Counted from the stretch's first letter, positions 41,564 through 51,990 are shown. The stretch: 64,000 bases of DNA from Clostridiales bacterium (GCA_018335855.1 JAGXRM010000038.1:62001-126000); one strand, 5' to 3'. A program made the numbers and translations. The notes: a model not told the origin generated them from the sequence alone.

Positions 41564-44500
41564 TTATAAACGAGAATTCTTCTCTTTGGCAAGCCCTTTT
41601 AACTCACTAAAAAGTTCCAAAAGGAACATCAGCTTATCCCTTCCGTCCATTCCCTGCCGCCGGAAAGCAAGTAAAAAGTATTTTCCTGTTCCTACGGTTA
41701 GCCGTCCCCGGTATTTTTTTGAGAGTGCAAGCAATATTTCACTGATTGCACTGACTTGGGGACCAAAGCGAATCTGTAACTCATTTTTTTCCTCACTGAG
41801 TGACAGCACCCCCAGCTCTCCCGCCAGAAGTTTAACGTGGGCCACATTAAGCAAGTTCTCCGCCGGCGGCGGCAACGGACCAAAGCGGTCGCTTAATTCT
41901 TCCCTGGCTTCTGTCACATGATCTAAATTCTCCACAGCAGCCACTTTTTGATAAAAAACTATTTTCTGTCGGGTATCTGAAATATAAGTTGCAGGCAAAA
42001 ACGCATCCACATTTATTTCCACCCGGGGTTCAGGCTTACTCTCCTGTGTACCCTCTTTATACGTACGGACAGCATCATCCAACAGCTTTACGTACAGGTC
42101 AAAACCCACAGTCATCATAAAGCCGTGCTGCTCCGGGCCCAGTATGTTCCCCGCACCTCGAATTTCGAGGTCTCGGAGAGCAATCTTAAAGCCTGAGCCC
42201 AACTCGGTAAATTCTTTTATTGCCTGAAGCCGTTTTTCGGCAATTTCTGTAAGTACTTTGTTTTTCTGGTAAGTAAGGTAGCAGTATGCAATTCTGTTAG
42301 ACCGGCCAACCCGTCCACGCAACTGGTACAACTGAGACAAGCCAAATTTATCGGCATCATGAATAATAATGGTATTCACATTGGGAATATCCAGGCCCGC
42401 CTCCACAATTGTGGTGGAAAGAAGGACATCATATTCCCCCTGTAAAAAGTCGACCATCACATCTTCCAGGCGGTCCTCCGCCATCTGACCGTGGGCTACC
42501 CCGATTTTAACCTCAGGCAGCAGCGTGTTTAAATGTTTTGCCCACTTATCAATAGACTGGACTCTGTTGTGAACAAAATAAACCTGTCCGCCGCGATTCA
42601 CTTCTCGTAATATTGCTTCACGAATCAACCCGTCTGAAAACTCCATCACATACGTTTGAATGGGATAACGGTTTTCCGGAGGCGTCTCAATGACACTCAT
42701 ATCTCTGACTCCTGCGAGGGACATATGCAACGTTCGAGGTACCGGTGTTGCCGTCATCGTCAGCACGTCGACATTGTGCTTTATCATTTTAATGCGTTCT
42801 TTATGGCGGACTCCGAAACGCTGCTCCTCATCGATAACCAGAACTCCCAAATCTTTAAACCGTACATCTTGGGAGAGCAGGCGATGGGTACCCACAACCA
42901 AATCCACACTTCCTTCCCGCAGTCCCTGTAATGTTGCTTTCTGTTCCGATCCACTTTGAAAACGACTAAGAACACCGACTGTTACAGGGAAACCCTCGAA
43001 CCGCTCCAGAAAAGTCCGGTAATGTTGCTGAGCCAACACTGTTGTCGGGACAAGGAACGCTGCCTGGGCACCGTCCATAATCGCTTTAAACGCTGCGCGC
43101 AGCGCCACTTCTGTCTTTCCATAGCCGACATCACCGCACAGAAGCCGATCCATGGGACGGCTTTTCTCCATATCTTCTTTGATTTCGCGGACAGCCTGGA
43201 GTTGATCCGGTGTTTCTTCGAAAGGGAAAGCAGCCTCAAAATCTTGCTGAAAATCATGGTCCGGAGAAAACGAACGACCATGCTCCGTTTCCCTTGCAGC
43301 ATATAAGGCCAGCAGTTCTTTCGCCAATTCCTGTACCGAGGCCTGGACACGGGCCTTAATCCTGCTCCATTCATTGCCTCCCAGAGCGTAAAGTTTTGGC
43401 TTTTTACCTTCTGCCCCAATATACTTTCGTACGACCTCAATTTGTTCTACGGGGATAAACAGTTTGTCGTTTCCCGCATACTGAATAAAAAGATAATCAC
43501 GATGAATCTTGCCCACTTCCAAAGTACGCAGGCCCAGGTATTGGCCGATGCCGTGCTGTTCATGCACCACATAATCACCAACCTGAAGTTCCTGATAATC
43601 GCCGATTCGGACCCCCTCTTTACCTTTGAGCCGGCGCCTCTTTTTTCGCTGTGGCAGTATTTCCTGTTCTGTTAATACGGCAAGTTTTATCTCCGGGACG
43701 ACAAAACCGCTCTCTAAGCCTCCGTGCAGCAGTGCCACTGTACGCGGCAATAATTCCGGCTTTGCCAAGGCATACCCCGCCGTAATCCCTCTCTCAGCGA
43801 GGATATCTGTAATGCCTGTGCTTCGCTCCCGGGTGGAGGTAAGAATGATAGTCCTGTAGCCAAGATTACGCCAATGACCGACTTCTTCCCCAAAAAGATC
43901 CCACTGACCCAAAAAGCGGGGTACCGGTTTTGCGGAAAGTGAAATTGTCCTTCTGTAAGGGTGAAGGGGCATATTATGAGAAAAGAGAGAAAAGGAGACG
44001 AGTGGTTTTTTTGACAAAGAAATCAGTTCTTTATAATCCCAGACTAACTCTGCCTGGCGTGACAGCAGTTCGCCTTGAGCCAGCAGAGCGCTTTGTGCTT
44101 CTTTTAGCTCATTCCCCGTTTGTTCAGCTACCTGCTCACAGCGTAGCGGGTCATCTAAAAAAATAACGCCATCATCAGAGCAATAATCCGGCAGAGAAGC
44201 CGTCTGCGGGTAAAAATAAAGAAGATACTGTTCAATCCCGGAAAAATAAACCTCTTCCCGTATTTTTTCAAGATGTTCAGCCAGTTTTTCACGAAGTCGC
44301 ATAACCGGGTCAGAGTGTCCCCTGTTCTTTAACTGAGAATCGAGAAGTTTCAGTTCCTTCTCCAGTTCCCTTACAGCCAGTAACCGTTCTTCTTCCCAGA
44401 TGGGAACTTCTTTGGCAGGGAAAACCTTTAGTCTTTCCACCTTATCTTTTGAACGCTGCGTCTCCAAGTCAAAACGGCGGATAGATTCCACCGTATCGCC

Positions 44501-45097
44501 AAAAAATTCAATACGATATGGGAGTACCTGGCCCATAGGGAACAAGTCCACAATGCCGCCGCGCATTGATGCCTGTCCCTGCATTTCCACCATTTCCGCC
44601 CGCTCATAGCCAGCACGCATCAGGTTTTTTAGCAGACAACCTATTTCCAACTCCTGCCCGGTTACAAGCTCAAAAGATGCTTCCAGCCACCGTTTAGGCG
44701 GCGTCATTTTAGTCATCAATCCTGCAACTGTGGTTATAGTTACACTGCCTGTACCTTCCGCCATACGTTGCATTGTTGTAATCCGTTGAGCGGAGGCATC
44801 TGAACTTTCAGACAGCAAATCATAATAGTAATACAACTCCCGGGCTGGAAACAGATTCACATGTTCTTCCCCGAAAATAGATAGCATGTCTTCATAAATT
44901 TTACCCGCCCGCACGGGATCGGAGGCAACAATTAATATGGGCCGGCCTGTTTTTAGCTGAATCGATGCCATAAGCATACTACGGGCACTGTCGTCAAATC
45001 CGTATACTAACTGGGAGCGGGTATTTCGTCCCAGGCCTTCAAAGAGAACATCCAGTGCAGGCAGTGCCAACAATTCCACGGCAACATTTTTAAGCAT
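41564..45097 (-). CDS. mfd: Transcription-repair coupling factor
   Basis: The 1177-residue protein has the UvrB-like N-terminal domains, the RNA polymerase interacting domain (YQELQVGDYVVHEQHGIGQY), and the translocase with Walker A LLCGDVGYGKTEVALRAAFK, DEEQ-type Walker B LVIDEEQRFGVRHKE and the TATPVPRTLHMSLAGVRD motif. It frees stalled RNA polymerase and recruits UvrA. Start at the ATG at 45097 after GGGAGGG. Complete and in normal position after fin. Confidence 0.96.
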   Translation of the reverse strand: MLKNVAVELLALPALDVLFEGLGRNTRSQLVYGFDDSARSMLMASIQLKTGRPILIVASDPVRAGKIYEDMLSIFGEEHVNLFPARELYYYYDLLSESSDASAQRITTMQRMAEGTGSVTITTVAGLMTKMTPPKRWLEASFELVTGQELEIGCLLKNLMRAGYERAEMVEMQGQASMRGGIVDLFPMGQVLPYRIEFFGDTVESIRRFDLETQRSKDKVERLKVFPAKEVPIWEEERLLAVRELEKELKLLDSQLKNRGHSDPVMRLREKLAEHLEKIREEVYFSGIEQYLLYFYPQTASLPDYCSDDGVIFLDDPLRCEQVAEQTGNELKEAQSALLAQGELLSRQAELVWDYKELISLSKKPLVSFSLFSHNMPLHPYRRTISLSAKPVPRFLGQWDLFGEEVGHWRNLGYRTIILTSTRERSTGITDILAERGITAGYALAKPELLPRTVALLHGGLESGFVVPEIKLAVLTEQEILPQRKKRRRLKGKEGVRIGDYQELQVGDYVVHEQHGIGQYLGLRTLEVGKIHRDYLFIQYAGNDKLFIPVEQIEVVRKYIGAEGKKPKLYALGGNEWSRIKARVQASVQELAKELLALYAARETEHGRSFSPDHDFQQDFEAAFPFEETPDQLQAVREIKEDMEKSRPMDRLLCGDVGYGKTEVALRAAFKAIMDGAQAAFLVPTTVLAQQHYRTFLERFEGFPVTVGVLSRFQSGSEQKATLQGLREGSVDLVVGTHRLLSQDVRFKDLGVLVIDEEQRFGVRHKERIKMIKHNVDVLTMTATPVPRTLHMSLAGVRDMSVIETPPENRYPIQTYVMEFSDGLIREAILREVNRGGQVYFVHNRVQSIDKWAKHLNTLLPEVKIGVAHGQMAEDRLEDVMVDFLQGEYDVLLSTTIVEAGLDIPNVNTIIIHDADKFGLSQLYQLRGRVGRSNRIAYCYLTYQKNKVLTEIAEKRLQAIKEFTELGSGFKIALRDLEIRGAGNILGPEQHGFMMTVGFDLYVKLLDDAVRTYKEGTQESKPEPRVEINVDAFLPATYISDTRQKIVFYQKVAAVENLDHVTEAREELSDRFGPLPPPAENLLNVAHVKLLAGELGVLSLSEEKNELQIRFGPQVSAISEILLALSKKYRGRLTVGTGKYFLLAFRRQGMDGRDKLMFLLELFSELKGLAKEKNSRL

Positions 45098-45195
45098 AAG
45101 CAGCCCTCCCATAGCCGTAAATCTTCCTGCAGCTTGTTAAACACAAAGCAGACCTTGTCGGTTGAGCAAGGCCTGTTATTGATACCCTTAATTTT

Positions 45196-45432
45196 TCAAT
45201 GTAGCTCAGGTCCCCGTAAAAAATCAATTTCACTGTCTTCTTCTTCCTCCAGATCCATGGTCTCGAGGCACTCTTCACAAAGTAACCGTATGGTTACATT
45301 CCCTTCCGGGTCATAATCTATTATATCTTCCCCCACTTGTGCCGTCAACGCAGCTACCCGCGGATCATCCCTTTGCACAGCCATCCTTGCTAATTTACAT
45401 TCACAGTTTCTGCAAAGCCACGTTAAAAGCAT
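45196..45432 (-). CDS. fin: Anti-sigma-F factor Fin (YabK)
   Basis: The 78-residue protein has CRNCECKLA near the N-terminus and LCEECLETM near the C-terminus, two cysteine pairs that bind zinc. Between them GEDIIDYDPEGNVTIRLLC resembles the Fin core. In B. subtilis fin lies between pth and mfd and lets SigG take over from SigF; here it lies directly upstream of mfd. The ATG at 45432 with AGAGGTGG is the start; the longer frame has no support. Confidence 0.85.
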   Translation of the reverse strand: MLLTWLCRNCECKLARMAVQRDDPRVAALTAQVGEDIIDYDPEGNVTIRLLCEECLETMDLEEEEDSEIDFLRGPELH

Positions 45433-45513
45433 GTTTCCACCTCTTGGCGCGCGGAGCATCCGCACATTCGTTCCTTCTAGTATGGTCAGAACAATGCGGT
45501 TTATTCCCGCAGC

Positions 45514-46341
45514 CTAGTGGAGAACAGGGTAGGTTCCCAGCAATTTTAACATCACCGCTTCCCCGCCAGCTTCCCGCAGGGCATTTTTAACATTTATGTT
45601 TTCAGTTGTACCGTCTATGTCTACGAAAAAAATATAATCTCCCAGTTGGCTTTTTGCAGGCCTGGACTCAATACGGGTTAAGTTAACATTATGGGCGGCA
45701 AAGGCTTGCAGAACCCGAAACAGGCTGCCGGCAGCATTTTTAACGGCAAAGAGTAGCGACGTTTTTTCGGCGGTGGCAAAAGCGGTTGCCGCTTTGGTTA
45801 AAACACAGAAGCGGGTGCGATTTACGCCATCCTGGACGGCGGCAGCCAATATCTTTAAATGATAACGCCCGGCGGCCCGCTTACTGCTGATGGCGGCTGA
45901 TCCGATCCCGGCTCCAGCCGCGGTTGCTGCCGCCTCTGCTGTACTAAAAACAGGAACAGTCTGCACGTCCGGCAGGTTTCGGCGTAAAAACGTCCGACAC
46001 TGTGCCAACGCCTGGGGATGGGAGTAAACCTTATTAATTTCGGCCAAACCTCCAGCCGGCACCAGTAAGTTATGCTCAATATCCAAGATAATTTCTGCAC
46101 AGATTCGCAGTTCTACGCTGGTCGTTAATATGTCCAGCGTAATACTTACAGAACCCTCCAGAGAGTTTTCCAGTGGTATCACAGCAAAATCAGCTACGCC
46201 GTCTTCCACAGCTTCCGTACAAGCCTCAATCGTGGGGTAGGGAATAATATTTCCGGTAAGGGCGGTTACGCGCAGAAATTTTTGCGCTGCCTCTTCAGAG
46301 AATGTTCCCTCCGGACCCAGATATGCAATACTAACTGCCAC
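45514..46341 (-). CDS. pheA: Prephenate dehydratase
   Basis: The 275-residue enzyme has [20 protein letters not shown] at the N-terminus, the NRTRFCVL motif (catalytic Thr in TRF), and a C-terminal ACT domain with ESRPAKSQLGDYIFFVDIDG for phenylalanine binding. It makes phenylpyruvate from prephenate and is inhibited by Phe. The GTG start at 46341 overlaps aroF by 11 bases, so it is coupled to aroF under the T-box leader. Confidence 0.93.
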   Translation of the reverse strand: MAVSIAYLGPEGTFSEEAAQKFLRVTALTGNIIPYPTIEACTEAVEDGVADFAVIPLENSLEGSVSITLDILTTSVELRICAEIILDIEHNLLVPAGGLAEINKVYSHPQALAQCRTFLRRNLPDVQTVPVFSTAEAAATAAGAGIGSAAISSKRAAGRYHLKILAAAVQDGVNRTRFCVLTKAATAFATAEKTSLLFAVKNAAGSLFRVLQAFAAHNVNLTRIESRPAKSQLGDYIFFVDIDGTTENINVKNALREAGGEAVMLKLLGTYPVLH

Positions 46342-47371
46342 TTTCCTCAACTCCCTGCCAAAGCTTTTTACCCAATACAGGCGCCAGTGCACCCAATTCA
46401 GTCATTAACTCGTTAAAATGTTCCGGAGTTAATGATTGCGGTCCGTCACACAGAGCCCTGGCCGGCTCGGGATGAACTTCAATCAGTAGCCCGTCTGCGC
46501 CGGCTGCCATGGATGCCAGTGCCAGCGGCTTAACCAGATGCCAATGCCCGGTAGCATGGCTCGGGTCAACAATCACAGGCAGGTGCGACAACCGCTTAGC
46601 TAATACAACAGCGCTAAGATCCAGCGTATTTCTCGTATACGTCTCAAACGTCCTGATGCCGCGCTCGCAGAGGATAACTTGATAGTTCCCTTCGGATAAA
46701 ATATATTCCGCGGCCATAAGCCACTCTTCCACGGTAGCGGACAAGCCGCGCTTTAAAAGCACTGGTTTACGCAGCTGGCCCACTTCTCTTAGCAGTGGGA
46801 AATTCTGCATATTTCTGGCACCAATCTGTATAATATCTGCCGTATCGGCCACTCTAGCCACATCAGATGGGTTAACCACCTCGGTGACAATGGCTAAACC
46901 CGTTTCTTCCCTGGCTCGCCTTAGATACTGCAACCCCACATCTTCCAAGCCCTGAAAGGCGTAGGGAGACGTCCGCGGCTTAAACGCGCCGCCGCGTAAC
47001 CCGACCGCACCGCCGCTACGAACGGCCCGTGCCGAAGCAGACAGCTGCTCCATGCTTTCAACGGCACAGGGTCCTGCCATGACTGAAAAAAAACCGCCCC
47101 CCAGCTTGATTTTACCCGTTTCCACCACAGTATCTTCTATTTTTACTTCCCGGCCTACCAGCTTAAACGGCTTCGTGATGCGTACAACATCGATGACGCC
47201 GGGCATAGTCTCTAATCCCGGAGGAATCTCTCCTTTTTGCGCCCCGACTGCGCCCAGTACCAGCCGCTCCTCGCCGTAGATGGCGTGACAGCGGTAGCCA
47301 TATTCCGCCAACATGTCTTCCACCGCTTTAATCTCTTCTGCACCGACTCTTAAATCCATAACAACAATCAT
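46331..47371 (-). CDS. aroF: 3-deoxy-7-phosphoheptulonate synthase (DAHP synthase, AroF/AroG-type I-beta)
   Basis: The 346-residue enzyme has an N-terminal ferredoxin-like regulatory domain (residues 1-70) and the catalytic barrel: [39 protein letters not shown], and [20 protein letters not shown]. It starts the aromatic pathway from PEP and erythrose-4-phosphate. The ATG at 47371 has GGAGGGATTTACC upstream. A T-box leader precedes it, so the operon responds to an uncharged tRNA, most likely tRNA-Phe. Confidence 0.95.
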   Translation of the reverse strand: MIVVMDLRVGAEEIKAVEDMLAEYGYRCHAIYGEERLVLGAVGAQKGEIPPGLETMPGVIDVVRITKPFKLVGREVKIEDTVVETGKIKLGGGFFSVMAGPCAVESMEQLSASARAVRSGGAVGLRGGAFKPRTSPYAFQGLEDVGLQYLRRAREETGLAIVTEVVNPSDVARVADTADIIQIGARNMQNFPLLREVGQLRKPVLLKRGLSATVEEWLMAAEYILSEGNYQVILCERGIRTFETYTRNTLDLSAVVLAKRLSHLPVIVDPSHATGHWHLVKPLALASMAAGADGLLIEVHPEPARALCDGPQSLTPEHFNELMTELGALAPVLGKKLWQGVEESGS

Positions 47372-47396
47372 GGTAAATCCCTCCAAGTTTTGTGAA

Positions 47397-47665
47397 ATAA
47401 AAAAACCGCCCCTGGTTAGGGACGGATATTTCCGTGGTACCACCCTGATTGGCGCAATGTGCGCCCTCTCAATTCAGGTACGGGAGCAATGTCCGATACC
47501 TGTTCCTTTGATAACGGGTGGAATACCCGGCTCAGCCTACTTAGTTCAGCCTGCAGCTCCGGAGGGAACTTCGGACAACCCGTATCTTAGGAACGCTTAC
47601 AGTCGGTGACGTTCCCTCCCTGAAAGACCGGAAAGCCTTACTTTTCTCCATCAACGCTTTTTCAT
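47397..47665 (-). promoter_or_regulatory. T-box leader of the aroF-pheA operon (probable Phe specifier)
   Basis: The minus strand ends in the antiterminator T-box AGGGTGGTACCACGGAAA (47446-47429), followed by a terminator stem CCGTCCCT/AGGGGCGG and a T-run at 47405-47397. Upstream, stem I starts near GATGGAGAAAAGTA (the AGTA S-turn side) and returns through GAAGTTCCC; the specifier just after GAA is UUC at 47568-47566. UUC is a Phe codon and fits the downstream pheA. The specifier is read by comparison with known T-boxes, and it is less sure than the T-box itself. Confidence 0.85.
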
Positions 47666-47713
47666 CTGCGATATAAAAAATATTTTATCATGTCTGCACC
47701 AAATTGTAAAGGG

Positions 47714-48298
47714 CTACTGTGCATCTTTTTTATTACTGTCTTTTTTATTATATTTATTCATAGCTTCGAGGATACCGTGTTTAATAAATTCGGCGGCTGC
47801 TTCTGCAGCAAGTGGCAGGAGCTCCTCCAGCACTGGCTGCTCGTCAACAGAAAAAGGTTGAAGGACATAGTCAACAACATTACCGTCATGGGGTCGGTTA
47901 ATACCGATACGCATACGCGGAAATTCTTCTGTACATAATTGATCAATCATTGACTTCATGCCGTTATGACCACCGCTACCGCCCCCCGGACGCAATCGTA
48001 GTGTCCCCAAAGGCAGATCCAGATCATCATATACAACGAAAAGGTTTTCCGGTGGAATCTTAAAAAACCGGCACAAAGAAGCAGCGGCCAAACCGCTGCC
48101 GTTCATATATGTCATCGGTTTGGCAAGAATTACTTCTTCACCGGCAAGTTTGCCTTTTCCATAGTAAGAATGGTGACCTACTTTATAAAGTGGGATTTTA
48201 CACTGCTCACTCAATCGGTCGACAACCCGAAAACCCACATTATGTCGGGTTAGAAGATAGCGGGGGCCAGGATTGCCAAGGCCGATAATAATTAACAT
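47714..48298 (-). CDS. pth: Peptidyl-tRNA hydrolase
   Basis: The 194-residue enzyme has LIIIGLGNPGPRYLLTRHNV with the catalytic His, KPMTYMNGSG, and VVYDDLDLPLGTLRLRPGGG with the catalytic Asp. It recycles tRNAs from peptidyl-tRNA. The gene follows ctc as in Bacillus. A Lys/Asp-rich C-terminal tail is normal. Complete. Confidence 0.95.
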   Translation of the reverse strand: MLIIIGLGNPGPRYLLTRHNVGFRVVDRLSEQCKIPLYKVGHHSYYGKGKLAGEEVILAKPMTYMNGSGLAAASLCRFFKIPPENLFVVYDDLDLPLGTLRLRPGGGSGGHNGMKSMIDQLCTEEFPRMRIGINRPHDGNVVDYVLQPFSVDEQPVLEELLPLAAEAAAEFIKHGILEAMNKYNKKDSNKKDAQ

Positions 48299-48304
48299 CC
48301 GTTT

Positions 48305-48931
48305 CTATTCTTCTTCTGCTTCAGTCTTTTCAGCAGGTGTGGCTTCTTCGGCAGACTCTTCCGTTTCCCCAGCTACCCTTAGTGCAACTATGGTGACGAC
48401 TGCCTCATGGGCATCGCTGATAAATTCAGAACCTGCAGGCACATTCAAATCCCCCACAGTCAGCGTTTCTCCCATACCGAGGTTGCTGATATCCAATTCA
48501 ACCTGATCCGGGATTTCTGTTGGCAGGCACTTTAACGCAACTTCACGCAAAGACTGCTGAACAATGCCACCGTCTTTAACTCCGGGTGCTTCTCCTGTTA
48601 AAACTACGGGAACCTGTACCTCAAGTTTATCTTTCAGGGAAATTTGCAGAAAATCGACGTGGGTAAACCGATCTTGCAGCAGAATATCCCTTTCCAGTTC
48701 CTTAATGATCACCGTTTCCGTTTTGCCGCCCACAGCAAGGTCAACCAAAGTATTGGCACCCGATGCGGAATGAATAATGGTATGAATGTCTTTGCTTTGC
48801 ACTGCCACTGCGGTGGCTTCTGTATCTTTCCCGTAAACAATACCCGGGACAAGGCCTTCCGAGCGAAGCTTTTTCAGCTGGCCCTTGGAAGATGTTGTCC
48901 GTGGTTTTGCCTGGACTTGCATTCGCTCCAT
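48305..48931 (-). CDS. ctc: 50S ribosomal protein L25 / general stress protein Ctc
   Basis: The 208-residue protein has the L25 N-terminal RNA-binding domain (LKKLRSEGLVPGIVYGKDTE) and the TL5-type C-terminal beta domain (VLTGEAPGVKDGGIVQQSLR and LPTEIPDQVELDISNLGMGE). It binds 5S rRNA. The acidic tail is typical. Located between prs and pth as in B. subtilis. Confidence 0.95.
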   Translation of the reverse strand: MERMQVQAKPRTTSSKGQLKKLRSEGLVPGIVYGKDTEATAVAVQSKDIHTIIHSASGANTLVDLAVGGKTETVIIKELERDILLQDRFTHVDFLQISLKDKLEVQVPVVLTGEAPGVKDGGIVQQSLREVALKCLPTEIPDQVELDISNLGMGETLTVGDLNVPAGSEFISDAHEAVVTIVALRVAGETEESAEEATPAEKTEAEEE

Positions 48932-49000
48932 AATATGCGTCCTCCTTCTCTATTATCCATGGTATTATACCCTATAATGTCTAATCGAGTCAAACCAGGA

Positions 49001-49945
49001 TTAATCAAACAGTTTTGAAACGGAAAGCTCTTCGTGGATTCGTATTATGGCATCACCAATCAAAGGTGCCACAGAAAGGACCCTAATCTTGTCCAGCTTT
49101 TTTTCTGCCGTAACAGGAATGGTATTGGTAACGACTATTTCCGTAATGGGAGACGCTGCTAACCGCTCCAGTGCAGGGCCGGAAAGGACTGGGTGGGTAC
49201 AACAGGCGTATACTTCCCTGGCGCCTTGTTCAAGCAGTGCAGTCGCTCCTTTTGCAATGGTTCCGGCAGTATCGATAATGTCATCCAGCATAATGACGGT
49301 TTTCCCTTTTACCTTACCGATAATACTCATTACCTGCGCCACATTCTGTTCGGGACGGCGCTTATCAATAATTGCGATGGGAAGCTGTAATCTCTCGGCC
49401 AGTTCCCGTGCCCGTGTAACTCCACCCATATCCGGCGAAATTACGACAGCATCCGTGAGCCCTTTTTGCTCGAAATACTTGGCAAGAATGGGCAGGCTCT
49501 TTAAATGATCCACAGGAATATTAAAAAACCCCTGAATCTGTCCCGCATGTAAGTCCATGGTGATTACCCGGTTTGCCCCGGCGGTTGTTAAGAGATCCGC
49601 AACCAGCTTAGCAGTAATCGGATCCCGGGCCCGGGTCTTTCTGTCCTGCCGTGCGTATCCATAATAGGGAAGTACGGTGTTGATGCTTTTAGCTGACGCC
49701 CGTTTTAACGCGTCCATCATAATCAACAATTCCATGAGGTTTTCGTTGGCCGGACAGCATATGGGTTGCACAATAAAAACGTCTGCTCCCCTGACACTTT
49801 CCCCGATATAGATATTAATTTCTCCGTCACTGAAACGTTTTACTTCCGCCAGACCCAGTGGAACACCGACATGCTGTGCGATTTCCTCTGTCAGCCCCAG
49901 ATTTGCTGTACCGCTAAATATTTGCAGTTTGCGACCTCGATACAC
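49001..49945 (-). CDS. prs: Ribose-phosphate pyrophosphokinase
   Basis: The 314-residue enzyme starts with [20 protein letters not shown], has the [20 protein letters not shown] catalytic region and the PRPP-binding loop [20 protein letters not shown]. It makes PRPP from ribose-5-phosphate and ATP for nucleotides, His and Trp. Complete. It follows glmU on the same strand with a gap of 112 bp. Confidence 0.97.
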   Translation of the reverse strand: MYRGRKLQIFSGTANLGLTEEIAQHVGVPLGLAEVKRFSDGEINIYIGESVRGADVFIVQPICCPANENLMELLIMMDALKRASAKSINTVLPYYGYARQDRKTRARDPITAKLVADLLTTAGANRVITMDLHAGQIQGFFNIPVDHLKSLPILAKYFEQKGLTDAVVISPDMGGVTRARELAERLQLPIAIIDKRRPEQNVAQVMSIIGKVKGKTVIMLDDIIDTAGTIAKGATALLEQGAREVYACCTHPVLSGPALERLAASPITEIVVTNTIPVTAEKKLDKIRVLSVAPLIGDAIIRIHEELSVSKLFD

Positions 49946-50057
49946 ACCATACCCTCCCGCTTATTCATACTGTAGGAAATGATAGCACTTTACATGAGTA
50001 AAGTCCTGTGCTTTCCTTATTGTTCGCCCCGGATGACAAGTTTTCCTGCCTAAACCG

Positions 50058-51440
50058 TCATGATTCGCGATTTCGCTGTGTATCGATAAATCTTCCTGCC
50101 ATTTTTTCTTTAGTCACCTGGGGTGAGCGGGACATAGATAAAGCCCCGGCAGGAACATCTTTCGTCAGTGTGGAGCCGGCCGCTATAAAGGCGCCTTCAC
50201 CCACACGAAGCGGTGCCACCAAATTACTGTTGCAACCGATAAATGCCCCGTCTTCTATTTTTGTTACATGTTTCTTACGTCCATCATAATTGACCACAAT
50301 CGTTCCGGCACCCATATTGACACAACTGCCTATCACAGCATCGCCGACATAGGACAAATGAGGTACTTTTGAGCCGGGACCGATATCCGATTTTTTTATT
50401 TCCACAAAGTCACCAATTTTTACACCCTGTCGCAAAATTGTTTCAGGACGTATATTGGCAAAAGGCCCCACTGATACTCCGTCCTCAAGGATACTGCCGT
50501 TCACTGTGGAATAACGAATCAAAACCCCATTGCCCACAGTGCAATCTGTAAGCTCTGAACAGGGGCCGATCTGGCAATCCTCACCGATGACTGTTTTACC
50601 AAGGATGATTGTGTTTGGCAACAAAACCGTATCCCGGCCAATCGATACATTGATATCGACATATGTAGTTTCGGGGTCTGTAAACGTTACGCCCTTTTCC
50701 ATATGACTATGGTTTATTCGGTCACGAAGGAGCTTTGAGGCTTCCGATAATTGACTGCGGTCGTTTACTCCCAGTGCAACCCGGTAGTCGTCCAGGCAAT
50801 ACGATGCCACCGTCAGTCCTTTACAAATCAACAGCTCAACGCAGTCTGTCAGGTAGTATTCGCCCTGAGCATTATCACTGCTGAGGCTCCGTAATGTTTC
50901 ATGTAAAGCAGCCGCTGAAAACACGTAGGTACCGGTATTTATCTCGCGAATTTCACGCTCCTTATCAGTTGCATCTTTCTCTTCAACAATTTTAACCAAA
51001 GTGCCACCTGGTTCACGAACCATCCGGCCATATCCCGCGGCATTGGGAACTTGGGCGGTAAGTACTGTTGCTGCGGCACCGTGAGCTTTATGGACATCAA
51101 GTAAACGGCCCATAATGTCAGCCGTTAAAAGAGGAGTATCGCCGCATAGGACAAAAACAGATCCATCTGCCGGTAAAAGAGGTGCTGCCTGCAAAACCGC
51201 GTGGCCTGTACCTAACTGTTCTTCCTGAATTGCAAAATGTACAGTGTCGCCCATAGCCTGCCGTACCTGTTCTGCACCATGCCCGATGACAACTATTACT
51301 TCCCGGCACAGTGGCCGAACGGACGATAGTACGTGGTCTATCAACGAACGTCCACAAACAGTATGCAATACTTTAGGTAGCTTTGAAATCATTCGTTTGC
51401 CTTCGCCCGCCGCCAGTATTACCGCTGTTATCTTTTCCAT
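50058..51440 (-). CDS. glmU: Bifunctional UDP-GlcNAc pyrophosphorylase / GlcN-1-P acetyltransferase
   Basis: The 460-residue protein has the uridylyltransferase start AVILAAGEGKRMISKLPKVL and a left-handed beta helix of hexapeptide repeats in the second half (for example IGPCSELTDCTVGNGVLI) with the acetyltransferase His/Tyr region VPHLSYVGDAVIGSCVNMGA. It makes UDP-GlcNAc for cell wall. Conserved order spoVG-glmU-prs. Confidence 0.96.
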   Translation of the reverse strand: MEKITAVILAAGEGKRMISKLPKVLHTVCGRSLIDHVLSSVRPLCREVIVVIGHGAEQVRQAMGDTVHFAIQEEQLGTGHAVLQAAPLLPADGSVFVLCGDTPLLTADIMGRLLDVHKAHGAAATVLTAQVPNAAGYGRMVREPGGTLVKIVEEKDATDKEREIREINTGTYVFSAAALHETLRSLSSDNAQGEYYLTDCVELLICKGLTVASYCLDDYRVALGVNDRSQLSEASKLLRDRINHSHMEKGVTFTDPETTYVDINVSIGRDTVLLPNTIILGKTVIGEDCQIGPCSELTDCTVGNGVLIRYSTVNGSILEDGVSVGPFANIRPETILRQGVKIGDFVEIKKSDIGPGSKVPHLSYVGDAVIGSCVNMGAGTIVVNYDGRKKHVTKIEDGAFIGCNSNLVAPLRVGEGAFIAAGSTLTKDVPAGALSMSRSPQVTKEKMAGRFIDTQRNRES

Positions 51441-51546
51441 CTTCCAGCCTCCTTGCCTTCGCCCTGTTTATTTTACCCCTTTGTTCATTATTATAAATTC
51501 TGTATTCATTATGCATTTACATCTAAAGTGTATAATTTCACAGAAT

Positions 51547-51568
51547 AAAAAAAAGGAGCTCCTGCTCC
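51547..51568 (-). terminator. Short terminator overlapping the end of spoVG
   Basis: GGAGC, AGGA, GCTCC followed by eight T on the minus strand. A longer alternative stem with AGGAGCT from the spoVG coding end can also form. Confidence 0.75.
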
Positions 51569-51573
51569 GTTTT

Positions 51574-51849
51574 TTAAGCTCCTACTAATTCTTTTTCTAA
51601 TTCCATGCTGTACGCCATAAGTACAGCCGACTGAATAATCTCACGCGTCTCGGAAGTAATCGGATGGGCAATATCCTTGAACTCTCCGTCCGGTGTCCGC
51701 TTACTCGGCATCGCAACGAACAAGCCGTTATTGCCTTCGATTACCCGCACGTCATGAACAACGAACTGTTCTTCCAAAGTAATAGATACAATTGCTTTCA
51801 TCTTTCCATCCTGGTTCATTTTTCTAATCCTGACGTCGGTAACCCTCAT
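51574..51849 (-). CDS. spoVG: Septation / sporulation regulator SpoVG
   Basis: The 91-residue protein is a complete Spo[22 protein letters not shown], then [20 protein letters not shown], and [19 protein letters not shown]. It is a small DNA/RNA-binding regulator active in sporulation and cell division. AAAGGCGG precedes the ATG at 51849. A SigH-type promoter lies about 45 bp upstream, as in B. subtilis. Confidence 0.96.
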   Translation of the reverse strand: MRVTDVRIRKMNQDGKMKAIVSITLEEQFVVHDVRVIEGNNGLFVAMPSKRTPDGEFKDIAHPITSETREIIQSAVLMAYSMELEKELVGA

Positions 51850-51891
51850 GTTTTCACCGCCTTTCATATCTGCCTAGCTACTTACTTGTGC

Positions 51892-51919
51892 TATTTCCAC
51901 ACAAAGAAATAAATTCCTT
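51892..51919 (-). promoter_or_regulatory. SigH-like promoter of spoVG
   Basis: The minus strand has AAGGAATTT (51919-51911), a 12-base spacer and GGAAATA (51898-51892). This agrees with the SigH consensus RnAGGAwww and RnnGAAT, with one mismatch in the -10, and is very like the known spoVG promoter of B. subtilis. Confidence 0.6.
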
Positions 51920-51990
51920 CTTTATCTGGGAAAATAATAACAAATACATTTGTTTTTAGGAGTATCCCCCGAATAACGCCAAAATTCCCT

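Noticed and set aside
49980-50015. Hairpin ACTTTAC/GTAAAGT between prs and glmU
   Set aside because: Short stem without a T-run; too weak to call a terminator or regulator.
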